Below are positions 49,749 to 62,800 of a stretch of DNA of 64,000 nt, one piece after another. The stretch is from assembly GCF_036370855.1 (NCBI RefSeq), contig NC_088113.1, positions 18,062,501-18,126,500 of the forward strand, in the 5' to 3' direction. This stretch comes from Dromaius novaehollandiae. Its lineage: Eukaryota > Chordata > Aves > Casuariiformes > Dromaiidae. Numbering within the stretch: position 1 is the first letter of the stretch; each line of letters begins with the position of its first letter. The position numbers and the translations under genes were made by a program. The notes under the pieces were generated by a model, which saw only the letters and a program-made list of their open reading frames with translations, did not search any database and was not told the origin of the DNA.

Positions 49749-52700
49749 CATCAAATAAGTGTCCTAATGAGACTTTGACAGAGAGTTGGTCTTAAATGCA
49801 AGCATGCTATGCTGAAAGTCTTCGCTCTAATCTTTGTCTTGTTCTATGAAATACAGACAAGGCTTTGACAACACCTGAAAGAAATCTGATAGTACTTACA
49901 TCTATAAGGTGTTTGACTTCATGTTTCCTGAGGTCACTACTGATCTTGGCCGCAAGCAGAACACAAGCACCAGCACACAGTTTGCGGTTCTGTTTGTTGA
50001 GCTTGCCTTGGAGAACAAGCTTCTCAAAGTAAACATAAGCCATGGACACAGTAACCGGCTCCAGACTGCACTCTTCACTCAGATTCCGCATCTCTCTTTT
50101 TAAGCTAGAGATAGAAAAAAAAAAACAAACAAACTGTCAAACATGACAGTTTTTATGAAATGCGCTAGAAACACTGCACATGGGAACTGGAAGAGCGTAC
50201 AGGCAAGACTTCTGTTGGGAAAACCGTGATGAGTATCATCTTAGACTGGGTAGCTCAGTTGGCGGCAAGGTGGATCTGGCGCACAAACTGATTTAACCTG
50301 GCTGACAACATCTACCGTGGAAGAACACTCCCATCTGCCCACAGACATCAGCAGCTTAGCTGCCTCGCTGACACATGGGCTATTGCTGCACAATTCCCAC
50401 TGAGTTCCCAAACTTGTCTGCAATTCATATCATGAGACTGAATCACCCTGGCCTATGCAATACCACTTGAAAGCTGTGTAGATCACAGTACTTGCTGCAT
50501 AGAGACCTGTTTACTACAAACACCCAGAAAGAAGCAGGACTGAGTAGACGGGGAGACTGGTTTACATGCTTCCCGCAATGGCTAGCCCTTCATTTCAGCA
50601 GAAAGGCAAGCTGGCAGGGGACAGATGCTACCTCTGTCACTGTCATTCATGCTACACCTGCAGAGATCCCTCTGTGAACCTGCAGTTCACAAAACAGCTA
50701 CAAAGAGACGTGCAGGATAGTCTGGCAGAAAATGTAAACTGCGACTGAGCAAACCTTCCCCTCAGAGCTGAGAGTTACACATAGCTCTAATGATTCAGCA
50801 GAATCATGTTTTTAGCTGGCTATTTCAGAGGGCCCTGACTGCATGAAGGCTAGTGTACTACCAGCAAGATCACAGCTCTCTTTAGATGCAACAGTGCATC
50901 TCACTGATGAATAGCCAGAAGCATTTCTAGAAGACAAGGAATTCTGCATGGCATAGTCCTATGTGAAGTGCTTTTCTTTACTGAGAGTCCTCAGATCTAA
51001 AATTATTCTTTATACTAGAATCCTGTTAGAGTCCACGGTCATCAGCTAGTCTTGTAATTGAAAGGGAAAAATAGCCATATGGTTCAGAGAGACAATCCAG
51101 TTAAGAGTGGAACTGCACTGCAGCCAATCAGGTTGCAAGTATTTGTTTCAAGGCCTAATGCTGATTCACTGTTAATTAGCTATTAGTATTAGTGCACCAC
51201 AGTCGATGAAACAAAACCCTTTTAGGCTGAACTATGAAGAGATCGTTACCCTTTCACAGAATCCAAAGCATTCCTGTACAAGGCTGTCACCCTACAGTCA
51301 GCTCAACTGGCAACAAGAGATTAGTGTTTAATCATATATACTATTAATAGATTTAGTGGTTGCTTCATGCGAGTGAAGATAAAAGCAGTTTTGTACAGTG
51401 TTAGATTTCCTCATTACTCACTTCTTGTTTCTTACCTCCTAATTTTGCTCAATGTCAGCTTGATGTGAGGAAACTTCTCTCGGAAGGTTTCATTCATGTC
51501 CTTTTTCAGGTCCGAGGGTTTCACATATTCTATGACTGTTGTCTGAAACACAGGAGGCAAAATTTGTCATTGCTTCTGTTAGCAGTACTGACAGCCAAGC
51601 AAGCCTTTCAAGGACACTTTAATGCAAATGCAAAACCAAGTTCTTTATTCACTATTTTAAATTTCTGTAATGTCCTGCTAACTAACAGCCAAGGTTGAGT
51701 CTCTGCCACAATCTTACAAATCTTAATAAGCTACTAAGCAAATGGTCATAAATAAATGGGAACACGGACATAAGGGCCAGGCTGGTTCTTGACAAACTCC
51801 ATGTGCAAAACTAACTGTTGATATTTTTCCTAATCAGTTCTCAAAAAAGCCACAACTTGTTTTTCTCCTCTCCCCAGGGGTAGTTCTTTATAGCAGGGTC
51901 TTCAAGCACTGTTCAGGTATGCCAGTCACTTACCATGTAAGAGGCAAAGATAAGAACACGCTTGTGTTTTCCACAGGGCCACTGAGGATCATCCAGAAGA
52001 TTTGGATCATACTCTGCTGCTTCCCCAGCTTCATTTCCTGAAGGAATGAAGAAAGCGCAACACTGGGCTACAAGACACACAGCTTTAGAAATTCTGGGCT
52101 TCCTCTTAAAGAGAGTTTTCAAACAGCAAATGTTAAGAGTTTGCCTATACGCTGGGATCTGCAGACGCTGCAGCTACAGCCACCTGTCCGCATTCAATAA
52201 ATGCACCAGTCAGGTATCAGGATTATTAACTAAAAAAAAGCAAAGCTTTCTCTAACAGACGCTTGATGTACCATTTCAGACTCAGTGCAATATAACAGTT
52301 CATACTTTGCAAACATGCACAGAAAAGAGCAGCACAAGACTGAATTCATTTGTATATATTCAAATCTTTCAGATGTATTTGTCAGATGTGCACATTTACA
52401 AAAGAGAACAGATTGTCATAAACTCTTTGGTTAATGCATTGTTATGGTGCTGGAAGGCAAGGAGGACCACCTGTCCATCAAATGTTTCTTGATGAAAAAT
52501 GCAGAACCTGAGATTTACAAGGAAAAGGCTGCACTTCTTGAATTGCATAAATATAAGTAGGCCAGATATACAGAAGAATGTAACGAATGCATGCAAGTCC
52601 TTTGCACTTCATTAACTTCCTTGCCTTCCTTGCTAGGATGCACTAAAAACAGTCCCTCTCCAACTGCAACAAATCCTTCCTAAAAGTGCATTTCACCAAT

Positions 52701-55700
52701 TGCATTGTTTCTGACAAACATATTTATTTCATGCCGTGTGTGCAAGTGGTAACAAAGCTGGCAGTTGACCTTACCTAGCTCAGATCCTGCTGGTATTGTT
52801 TTTGCTGTCACAGGTTTATACCTTGATCCAGGAAGACTCCGTGAAGCACTAGCTCGACATGGAGGAATAACACTATGGCTGTCAGTTTTGCGGACAACTA
52901 GAGCATTGGTTGGATACAAGAATTTTGCATAGGACACAACCTTAAATAAAAGAAAACTGTAGTAGTTGTAAAGGGAACTTCATTGAAATGCTTATTTCCA
53001 GACACCTAGGACTTTCCTAAACATAGACACCCCTGGATTTTGTTTGGCGTGGGAGACCCCTTTGTTTAATGCAAACCTTGAAATGTGGGGGTGAGGAAGG
53101 GGGAAGAATTTGGACACAGGAAAGCCTTTCTTCCATCACTTCAGTAGAGGATGTAGAAGTTGTAGAGGATTTAGGGGATGGGAGAAGAAAAGGGGAGAAT
53201 CACATCAACAACCTTCTGGCAGTACATAAATTTGATCAAACACGTTTAATTTTTTTTTCATATTCCTATCAAATCATCATTCACAAGTTGCCCGAGATCC
53301 AAGAGTCAAATAAACTCTCCAGAAACAGAGGCAGAAGTGATAAGGGACTGTGACAGCCTCCCAAAGAGGAGCATTATCACAACTCAATCCCAACACGTCA
53401 AACTATAAGGAACTAAATAAATAGAGCTCTCATTTTATGGATGGCAAAGTACAGCATAAATTAAATGATTTGTCCCAGTGTCGTATTGTGACAAGGCTAG
53501 AAGAGGCTAGCTTATTTGCCCATCATCCCCTGCCCCTGTCAGTAGTTTAGTCATCAGCATTACAGATGAAGAGATACAAAGCATTTCCTTACCTTGCCAT
53601 CAGCTCCTAGCTCTACTCCTTCCATTCCAAGCACCATCTCAGTGGAGACTGAGACTCCCCCAGAAGGATGTCGTTGCTTCTGTCCTTCCATTTTTAGATC
53701 GCTAAATGCAGATAAGAGTGCACTAGTGGAAAATGCAGCACAAGCTCAACTTCCTCTATGATAAAACCATTGTCTACAGCCAACACCACAAGGTCAGAGT
53801 TCCATTATGTGGGAACAGGGCATCCCCTCGATCCCACTTCCAAGTAAGCATTAATTTTTGAATAATCTACTCAAAATGTAGAGATTCTTCATCAACTGAA
53901 TAATCAGATTTCATCTCATTTTAACTCAGATCTGTACCAATACAGCTACTAAAAGTAAACTCACGTTTTTATATATAGTCTTTCTGTGTAAAATTATTCC
54001 ATTTGTTACACACTAATGCTCAAACACTTAACATTAAGCACGATTTATATTACTAGTTTTCCAGGATTAGAAACCTGCCTTTCAATTGCAATTTTCCAAC
54101 CACTGTGCACACAAGCTCACACTAAGAATTAGGATTGCTAGCAGAACTCTGCTTCAGTGATGGCAGCATACAGCATTGCCACCTAAATTCCAACGCAAAA
54201 AAGCAGCTTTCAGTTGAAGAACTGCCTGGCCAGCTTACACACAAGCAGAATGATGCAGTGCTCAAAATCACTCTAAAATAACTCCAGCGACCTTGCTGCT
54301 TTTCCATGAAATGAAAGAATATTTCCCCATTGACTATTTTTATAGCAAGCATATTTGAATACAATGCAATTCCCACCACTAAACATCCGTTTCCTTCTTC
54401 CATATGTTATGTACAGGACAGAGGTGACAACACAATTGTCTTGACAGAAGTGGATTAAAGTAAAGTGCATATTTTTATAGTATACTTGTATATCACAGAC
54501 CTTCACAGAATCATCTTAAGAGTTCACAAAGGACTGAGCAAATCTGCAGGAAAATCCAGCTAGCAGGTTATTTCTCACGACTGGTCTTATTTACAGTTCT
54601 ACGCGAAAGTGGAGTTCAAAATAAACTAAATGCAATATTAATCAGGCTAAATTGTTTCAGTTTCTCTTAGACTGCAAATACGACGACACTCATGGCTTAG
54701 AAGAGCTGAAAGCTAAAAGAACATCTTAAACTTATTTAGATATAGCTTCACTATAAACCCTTGAGGAGTTCTCAGTAACAAAGGCAGCATCCTTCCCTAA
54801 TGCTCTGATTTAGTGCAGTAGTATCTGAGTCCAGGTTATCCTGCAAACTCTGTCAGCATCAGTATAGGTAGTGATCAAGGTGGCAAAGGTACAGTTTTGC
54901 TGTGGCAGGATCCAGGTACACAGGCCATCATGCCAACAGAAACACATATTTAAGGTGCAGCTTTTCCTCATTCTGCTATGCTATTGTGTCAACACAATTG
55001 CTTTTGCACTAAGGAGAGTTGCTTTTGGATCACTTTAGGAGTGTGGGAATACTCCTACACTGCAACAATCATGCCACATATTCCCAGCTGGTAACCAGAA
55101 TTCCACAGGGCCGGAGTCTTGAGCATGAGAATAAACATCTGAAGAGAAGCCTGCCCTTTTCCAGTATTCTTTCTTGGAGTTAGAACGAACACTTATGCTG
55201 GGGCAATGTCTGATTTTACTGCTCTGACAGCAAGCTCTTATCCATATGTTTAAGTGGCAAGTCAGATATATGTTCACTTGCTTCAAAACAGGATAGCTAC
55301 AACAACTGCATGCATTTAAGAAGCTCTTTTGCAAACAACACCCCAGAAATTTCACAAAGCAGTTAAAGATGACTCACCTGATCCGTAAACTTTCTCCGTA
55401 AGGTAGGATAGAAAAAGCCACACACAGTGTTCGTTTAGCACAGATTAATACTATCCTGTAAGTAGACAGGAAAACATCAGGATAAGAACTAAGAGTCAGA
55501 AGCTACAGGCAGCAACAAAGCAGTTTTTTATGGAACACAAACACCAGATTTCTCTTCATTTGCCCTGTAAATTACATAGATTATGTAAATTACATAGATA
55601 ATGCTATGGATTTTATGTTTGGAGAAAGTGGCACAAAACCAGAATATTCATTCTGATCCTGTAGGTCCTTAGCACCACGCTCTATACCAAATCCCAGTGT

Positions 55701-56883
55701 TCAGTAACTGGCATCACCATGGGGACTTCTCATAGGAAGTTCCAGTTTTTAGATTTTTATATATGTACACATATATATATACGCACACACATATACATAT
55801 ATACATATATATATATATATAATATATATGAAAAAGCTGATTTAGGAGTGAGAGTCAGCTATTATAGATTCTTGCTATACAAGAATCCCCAAATTATTTT
55901 CTGACTTGCTGGCCTGTCACCCAGTGCCCAGGTCTGCCACCCTCAGGGATCAGCAGACAACATACCCCTAATCAATGTTGACTTCACTTCCCTCTCACTC
56001 ATATTTGGCACCAGCTATAAAAGACAGTTTACCTGCTCTTATAAAATAAGTCACTTTTCCCTAGCTGCTTTCCCACTTCTACAAGCATTTTGCAGCAGTA
56101 GCTTTGGTACCACTCAAAAATCTCACAGCCCTATGAATATTGAATAGGGAAACAGCCCCTTCTTTCTCTGCTGCCCAGTAATTAAAAGTCAGGGATTAAG
56201 ATGAACCAGGCCATTCTCCACACACCTTCCTCAGCTCTGATCTCTCTCTGTGCCAGAGATGAGGAAGCAGCTGGGAGAGAGTGATATCTGCCTTTAACCT
56301 CCTCAAAGCAGGATGGCAGAACCACCAGAATATTGCTGAAGCTGTAACAAATATGAACATGTAATGCCTTTAACACATATATATTTAAAATTAACAAGAC
56401 CACATGGACACCACATATTATTACCACTAATATGAAACAGCTAACCACACTGCGCTCATGGAGTCTATTTTTGAGAGTATCCTATTTCACATGAGCAAAA
56501 GGGGCACAGCTGGTCTCCAGAAGTTACCTGCTGTTCTTCGTGTCATACTGCCTCATGTTCTTGATGAAGTGCATCTTCTTCAAACTTTTGTGTCTTGGAG
56601 ACCCAGAGATGTGCTTGGTTCTGCAATTTAACAAAAAAACAAAAACCAAACAAAAAAACACTCTTAAGTGCTCCAAAAAAAGTCATGCCGGTTTTATGAT
56701 CAGATGGCAGCACTAGCATGCAGGACCTCAGATATTGGCGTGGAAGAGGGTGGAGGGAGGAGAGGACTGCATGCAACGAGTTAAGATTAATGCTGCTTTT
56801 GAAAAAAGTACCTTCGTACACTGGCATATTCCACTATGTCTTCTAAAAAGTCTAGAGAGCAGCGCTGGGAGATAAAACGCCTT
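49263..56883 (-). CDS. CABLES2: CDK5 and ABL1 enzyme substrate 2, exons 2 to last (5' exon outside the window)
   Basis: CABLES proteins are adaptors with a C-terminal cyclin-like fold that bind CDKs and ABL-type kinases and affect cell-cycle and neuronal signalling. Nine exons join in phase to 1,075 coding bases (about 357 residues). Landmarks in order are [40 protein letters not shown] with [128 protein letters not shown], and the cyclin-box part [20 protein letters not shown] to [12 protein letters not shown]-stop. LICAKR, the LAMA5/RPS21 neighbours and the [11 protein letters not shown] region favour CABLES2 over CABLES1. The human protein is about 478 residues, so about 120 N-terminal residues, the proline-rich exon 1, are missing. 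Nothing matching it is seen up to 64000. Confidence 0.95.
49701..49747. repeat. A47 homopolymer in the last CABLES2 intron
   Basis: 47 consecutive A on the plus strand, the longest homopolymer in the window. In the CABLES2 transcript it is a U47 tract about 300 bases upstream of the last acceptor. It may be the tail of a decayed or truncated retroposon, but no element body or target-site duplication is evident. The length may also be an assembly artefact. Confidence 0.95.
49900..50104 (-). CDS. CABLES2: CABLES2 exon 9 (cyclin-like domain)
   Basis: This 205-base exon encodes [20 protein letters not shown], then [40 protein letters not shown] and HEVKHLID. This is the core of the cyclin-like fold. 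The acceptor CTATCTCTAG and donor TAGAT|GTAAGT are clear. Confidence 0.97.
51436..51542 (-). CDS. CABLES2: CABLES2 exon 8
   Basis: This 107-base exon encodes [35 protein letters not shown] plus AG of a split Ser codon. The acceptor TGTTTCAG and donor TAGGAG|GTAAG are clear. Confidence 0.96.
51934..52037 (-). CDS. CABLES2: CABLES2 exon 7
   Basis: This 104-base exon encodes [34 protein letters not shown]. The acceptor CATTCCTTCAG and donor ATG|GTAAGTG are clear. The core [20 protein letters not shown] is a family hallmark. Confidence 0.96.
52775..52940 (-). CDS. CABLES2: CABLES2 exon 6
   Basis: This 166-base exon encodes [20 protein letters not shown] and then a Ser/Pro-rich, low-conservation linker ending PAGSEL. 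The acceptor TTTATTTAAG and donor GCTAG|GTAAGG are clear. Confidence 0.95.
53425..53500 (-). mobile_element. Possible MIR relic, minus orientation
   Basis: The plus strand has CATTTTATGGATGGCAAAGT, then ACAGCATAAATTAAATGATTT and GTCCCAGTG. This follows the recalled reversed MIR order (attttacagatgaggaaactg, aggttaagtgacttgcccaag). It is strongly diverged. Confidence 0.4.
53593..53701 (-). CDS. CABLES2: CABLES2 exon 5
   Basis: This 109-base exon encodes [36 protein letters not shown]. The acceptor TGCATTTAG and donor GCAAG|GTAAGG are clear. The GVELGADGK motif is shared by CABLES1 and CABLES2. Confidence 0.95.
55378..55455 (-). CDS. CABLES2: CABLES2 exon 4
   Basis: This 78-base exon encodes [25 protein letters not shown]. 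The acceptor CTACTTACAG and donor ATCAG|GTGAGT are clear, and both neighbouring split codons (Arg and Ser) resolve. Confidence 0.95.
55758..55830. repeat. AT/AC dinucleotide microsatellite
   Basis: An interrupted TA/CA repeat on the plus strand with a pure (AT)n core at about 55806-55820, inside CABLES2 intron 4. It is likely polymorphic. Confidence 0.95.
56528..56620 (-). CDS. CABLES2: CABLES2 exon 3
   Basis: This 93-base exon encodes [30 protein letters not shown] plus split codons at both ends. The acceptor TTAAATTGCAG and donor AGCAG|GTAACT are clear. The intron before it (56621-56811) is only 191 bases. Confidence 0.95.
56812..56883 (-). CDS. CABLES2: CABLES2 exon (first one in the window, probably exon 2)
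   Basis: This 72-base exon has acceptor ATTTTACAG before AAGGCG and donor CGAAG|GTACTT. It encodes [23 protein letters not shown], the conserved ISQR...LEFLED motif of the family. One base at the 5' side completes a codon from the missing upstream exon. Confidence 0.92.
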
Positions 56884-59800
56884 CTGTAAAATGTACAACA
56901 CCACGAAGAGTGAACAATATTAGTTCATGGCCTCCGAGTTTAGGAACTTCAACAGATCTATGAGCTCATACTGACGAAAGGCAGGGTTTTTTTTCTTTTG
57001 GAACAGCGCTTAAGTAGGAGTTTCAGATTTCTAAAAGGCCAAGAACTTCCCCCCGCCCCCCCCCATTCTAGGACCTTTAGAGCCTTTTACTTACTTTGAA
57101 TTATGTATTTATAACAACTTTATTAACAAGGGCATTCACCATCTTCAACACATAGAAACACTCGCCTACAAGTTATACACCTAAAAAGCTTTCAAATGCT
57201 TGTTTAAAATCTTACAAGAAATATTACAAAAAGCCTCCCACATTAAGGCAAGTGAATAAGTCACTTTTAATCAATCTACTGATATATATACAGACATAGC
57301 TGTATGCTGATGGAACATCTATATCATTATCTGTAATGATCTATAATATCATGCTATCTACATCATTAACTCAATCAAACTGACAGATCTCTCAGAAAAA
57401 CACTAGAGAGGGCTATTAGAGGAAGCGAGGAGTATTCACTGCCCGTCTGAAATCCCAGAATGGAAGACGCAAAGAGAACAGCAGGAATTATGTGAGTTAG
57501 TATAACAGTAATGGGATATTACATTTAAGCAGAAAAATGGACCTTGCCAAAGAAAGATATATTAACATTGTCCAAGTCAGCTCATTCTTTGCTGGTAGAT
57601 AGTTACAAATGAATTGTGAAATCCTACAGCTGCAATTTGCAGAGGCACAATGCATTCAGATTCAACTGCCACCAACAAAATACTGCGTTCAGATTCTATA
57701 TTCTCTGCGGTGTTTAAGCATATATTATGATGTATTTTTAGCGCAAGTCACGTGCACTGAAGTCCAAATTTTTCTTACAAGGTTACACAGTAACTCAATA
57801 GATGGACAACGCTCCTGTGGAAGTCAGCTTAGCAGAAGCAAACTCAACAAAGCTGCAGGACTCTGGTTTAAAGGTTTTACAAGATCCGCTTTTTTGGGGG
57901 AAAGAAAAAAAATCTTTACGCTCCACAGATCTCATCCCTAGAAAAACAATCAATACTTGGAGAAAGAAATTGCTGCTGTTTCTAGTAAGTTACAAATTTG
58001 CAATGCAAGAGGCAGCAGTCCTACCCCTTGCGGCACTCTCGCCCCCGGGCCACGCGGCTGCACGCTGCCCTCGGGATGCTCCGAGGTCTCGAAGAGCAGC
58101 TTCGGGAGCACCTGCACACGCGAGCAGCCAAACTAACTATTCAAACAGGCTGAGGCCAGGTTCCCAGGCTTGGAAGTTAGCATCCAGCACTAAATTATAA
58201 GCACGGTACCTTGCGTGGGTGCAGGGAAATAAAGGATTTCAGGATAAATGGGATTTATTAATTACTAACAGCTATGGAAGAGTCTTATTCAGGAAAGACT
58301 TTTATAGCTTCAGTTGGTTCAAGTTAAGTATCACAAAGAGCTACTTGGGAGTAAGTCTGGTCTTGAAATCCAGCACGTCAAGATTTCGAAATAGTTTAAC
58401 AATCTGCTAATCCTGGTTACTTTGCCTTTCATCCTCTTCAGCTTGAGCTGAATAAGAAATACAAACAGACTATTTTGTTGTTGCAGAAGGACATACGGCA
58501 GAGTACTGGACATGAGCAAAATCTGGCCGCTTTGTCCCTAGCCTGGTGCTGAGGAGTGCAAGTACATGCTCGCTTGAGTGACCAAGCAGGTGCTTGCACC
58601 TCTTTTCCTCCTTCTTGCAAGTTATTTCCTCTCCTCTGAGTTACTCGGGAGTTCCTGCCAGAGCTGCCTGCCAGAGGCCGTGCCAGCGAGACGTGGCAGT
58701 TGCACTCTGCACAGTGCATCGTAGCCACCGTGCAGAGTCACCAACACGCAGCACTTTCCGCTTGGCATGGAAATTTGTAGTGGCATAGATTATTTGCAAC
58801 AGGGGTATTTGCCCCTTTTGTTTAAAGCTATACCGGTTCTTCTTTCTGAGTTTAAGCGGCAGGAAAAACTAGCACTTCAGAAAAGGTGATGTTCTGGTAT
58901 TTTTCCTTATACATTGACATAAGCTATATTAAAAAAATGCTGATCCATAGGCAAACTTCTGCAATGAGGTTTCTAATGTTATTCCTGGAGTTGTACATAC
59001 CAGCATTTATCAAGAGGTTTTCCAAAGAGACATGTCAGTCTCAAAGTACTCTAAAACTAAATTAATTCCTCATTCCTCACCATACATTCAAGAGAATGCT
59101 AATTACCATTTTCCCTGCATCTTCAAGTATGTACTGAGAACAAATGCCAAACTAAACAAATGAATGTTTTTCTTCTTCTTCCCAAAGTTTGCTTATAATT
59201 TTCTTAGCGTCCTTTTAAAAGGGAATTTGTACCAACTTACACACCCATATAAGGCTTTATTTTTCTCTTAAAGTAAATCTGATATTGCTTTCAGTTTCTC
59301 AGCAGCAACATTCTTCAGGAAAAAAAAAAAGAAAACTCCCAGAACACCTACAACTCAAACAAGTAAGTGGCTGAAAAATTAGTGTCCCTTTCTGTAAACA
59401 CAGGAGAGGCAAGTCCTCCCCATGAACTAACACCTTTATTATTGCTAGCGATCACCTCCTACAAGCCAGCAGCTATCCAGGGAGCTGCTGGAGAGCGTTG
59501 CTGGCACGCCTCATGGATTGCCTCCAACGCCCTTCACCAATGCTTCGGTCTTAAAATATTTTTTTTGTTCTTTTTCAGCAAGAACGGAATGAGAAAGCTC
59601 AACAATTTCACACCCATGAGGCTTTCCACTCCAATTCGGCATCTGTCCCGTGATGAAAAACACACCTTCCCGAAACGCGGAGCCCAGTCTCACAGCTACT
59701 GGCACGAACGCAGTTATCAACCCCTCCCTCGTCTTCCTCCCCCAGCGGGGGAGACCTGGCTGGATGCAGACTGAAAGCAGCCACGCGTGGGTGGGCAAAG

Positions 59801-62800
59801 GAAAAGGGAAGCTAAAGCCAACGACAACAGGGATGGGTAGAAGTGCACGTGACTGTACAAGGTGCCAGCGTAACTAGCTGGCCCGATCCGCAGAGCCACG
59901 CTGCCACCCCGGGGCGGGTGGTCGGGAGCGTCGCTTGCTCCGAACACCCTCTGCGTTTCCCCGTGCTGGGTACGAGAGGGAACAGCCCCTGAACCTGCTC
60001 TGTCAGCGCCTATCTCAGTAAAAACCTGCTGCAATGAAAGGAGGATCCTGCCGCTTTGCTCAAAACCACAGTGACTCATCCCCGCTGTGCCAACAGGAAG
60101 TGTCGTCTTCAGCTGCATTCAGAGATGATAGTTTTGGTCCTCAAGGGAAGGTGTCACCTTGGAGAAACTCAAGGTGCTGGGCAAGACATGCTCCTCAGAT
60201 CTCTAGATAGGCACCAACTCCAACTGGACTAGTGAGATCTCTACGTGCACCCGAAATAGTGCGTTTGCTCGAGTAAACATTTTGCAGCAACACCGCTCTG
60301 TCGCTGCAGCCTGCGGGAAGCTCCTTGGTCTCCTCAATCCTATTAGTCAGCAGCACTTCTTTACCAGACGGTGCCTTTTTGGAGTATATTGCAAACTAAT
60401 GCTTTCTAAAGCGTCTGGGTTTATTTTGCAAATGACCTGCTTTAGTTTTGGTGCTTTTTTCATGCAGTTGATTCACACTTCAATAGCAGGGAGCCCAGGA
60501 TCACTTCAGCAGTTGCTGGCTTCTGCCCGATGAAAAAAAAAAATGTTGAGTCACACACCCCGAGCTAAGCAGATTCATCTAGGATAACACTCCTTGCCTG
60601 TCGTCTGATCTGCTGGAATTCAAAGGATTATAATTAGTTTCTAGAGTGCATTTGTTGCCAAATGCCACCTGAATACTGAAACGGAATACCAAAAATCTAT
60701 ACGTGTCCTACAAGTTACCTTACAAACGCTCTTACTGACACACTACTTGGCAATTAAAGTATCCAATATTAAAACTGTAATGAGCTCTGAGGAGCAGGTT
60801 ATAATTTCAACCATATCCTGAAGACAGCTCAGACGCATCCGCTAGCCAACATCAAGTGAAGTTCATGGCCGTGAGCAAACAGCCGCTGGAGCACAGCTAT
60901 GTCTTGATAAGCTATGGGGGTCTTTGCTTGCCTGTTTGTACTTTTTGGTCAAGAGATCACTGTTGGGGCTTACCCCCTTATTTTAGGGGCAAACAAAACA
61001 GGACATTCCCAGAACCTCAACATTAAAAATAGTAACCGTGTTTATATAACCAGCGCCTCCTGGGACCCACCAGAAGACAACCCCAGGCAGCACGTGCTCA
61101 GAGATAAGGGCCGAGCAAGTAGAGGAATTCTGGATTAAGCCTCTGCTTCTTATCACCACATGCACACGCAATCCAACGCAGCTGCTGAATCTGGAATGAG
61201 CTAAACACAAACATAAAAAACTCCCTTAAATTCAAAATTCTGTTTCCACCTCCCCCCAGGGAAGCAGTAGCCAACCCCTACATTCATCCTTCTGCATGGA
61301 TTTCCCACCGAAGAGCCCCAGCCACCAGCACTCCTAGCTTCAGAGCTCTGTCTCCTTCCAGGCCTGACAGCGTCCTACCAAGTGCACATAGGGAAATACC
61401 CGGCAGAGGGCAAACAACGATGGCCAAGCAGCACACAGGCTTCCTGGCCCAGAGGTTTACATAGCTCCTAAGTGTCCCAACTGAACAGCACACAGCTAAG
61501 AGCAACCTATGTATAGCATCAGTAATCCCCAAACGTCCTGACGTGCAAACTGAAAGGAAAAAGCTGTTTAAGTCACAGCAGATTAAAGAACAAACAGTGA
61601 CCTTTCAGGTGACCTGCCAGGAGTATTTTGACCCCGTCCCAACAGGCTGGTCTACAAACAGACACCCCCGAGGACAAGGGAGGAATCTACTGTGATTAGA
61701 CAGGTCATAGTATCTGCTAAAGACGGGTCATCTCTAAGCAAATGCAAAGGGGACACTAACCCTTCCCGTGTTATCAGACATCACTTAAGGCACAAGCAAG
61801 CCTCTTCTGCTCCGGCTGCTCCTGGGCCATGCCACCCGCCAAGCGACAGTGTCAGCCCTCTGCACCATCTGGCCACCCACTCCACGACCACAGAACCCGC
61901 TGCCGTGCGCAGGCTCCACTTCCAAGCCTTTTCCGTTTAACCACTGAAACCAGCGGTCCTCACGCATCTCATTTTAACTAGTATTTCCCCAGCCTCTCAA
62001 AAGGGTATTTCCACATCAATCTATTTCCTTCAGAGGCTTTCCAGCCTTAATATCCATCCATTATTTCCACTCAAGGTGAAAATGAGTAGTCTGGTCTTTA
62101 AATTGCAGTGGCTGATGATCTTACTTAAGCCAGTAAGTGTAGCTGCTATTTCACTTTTTCAAAATTTCTCTGTGTAGCCCTTCTGGTTTCTGTATTTCTG
62201 TCATAGCAGGTGAACTGGCTCCAGCAGGTCTCTTCCCTTCCTAAGAAGGGGTTAGGTCAGAAGTTTTTAAAAAGAAAAATCTTAATAGAATTCCCCTCCC
62301 ATCCAAATTACCACCCACTGCTCTCACATGGGCAGGTCGCAGTCTGCACGCACCAGCCAGCCAAAGGGGCAGTGCAGGCAGCGTTCAGCTATTGTCACCT
62401 ACAAGCATATCACTCAGCCACGCAGCGTCTGGACTCTGTCTCCTGTCGCGACTTTTTGTCATGATTAGTGCCATGGCAGCGTAAAACAGGAGAGGAGAAA
62501 CACCGTGTTCTTGTTTCGCACCATTATTGCGGCTCTGGGTATATTCCATTTTAAATGCAGTAGCTTTCTGCTAACCTTTACAGAATCCCATTAAAAGTAA
62601 TGAAGAAGTTGCCAGTGATGCTTCAGGTAGTGCTGGGGCACAGAAGCATGGAAGAGACCCACTACGAGCTTGGAGAACTCGTTACCAGCCTCAGCGCTAT
62701 CTTCAAGCTGCATAAGCTGCTGGAGTCATTACAGCCCATCAGAGAAAGGACTGCAACATCTGGTTAGGTGCTAAGTTGCTCGTATCACCCAAGCTTCCTC

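Larger units (their letters stand above)
49404..56811 (-). other. CABLES2: CABLES2 introns between the visible exons
   Basis: The eight introns are 496, 1331, 391, 737, 652, 1676, 1072 and 191 bases, in order from low to high coordinate. All are GT-AG. They are AT-rich and hold a 47-base A-run (49701-49747), a possible MIR relic (53425-53500) and an AT microsatellite (55758-55830). No nested gene was recognised. Confidence 0.85.

Noticed and set aside
58020-58130. GC-rich patch as CABLES2 exon 1
   Set aside because: The minus-strand translation does not resemble the CABLES N-terminus, and the patch is too small for the expected CpG island.
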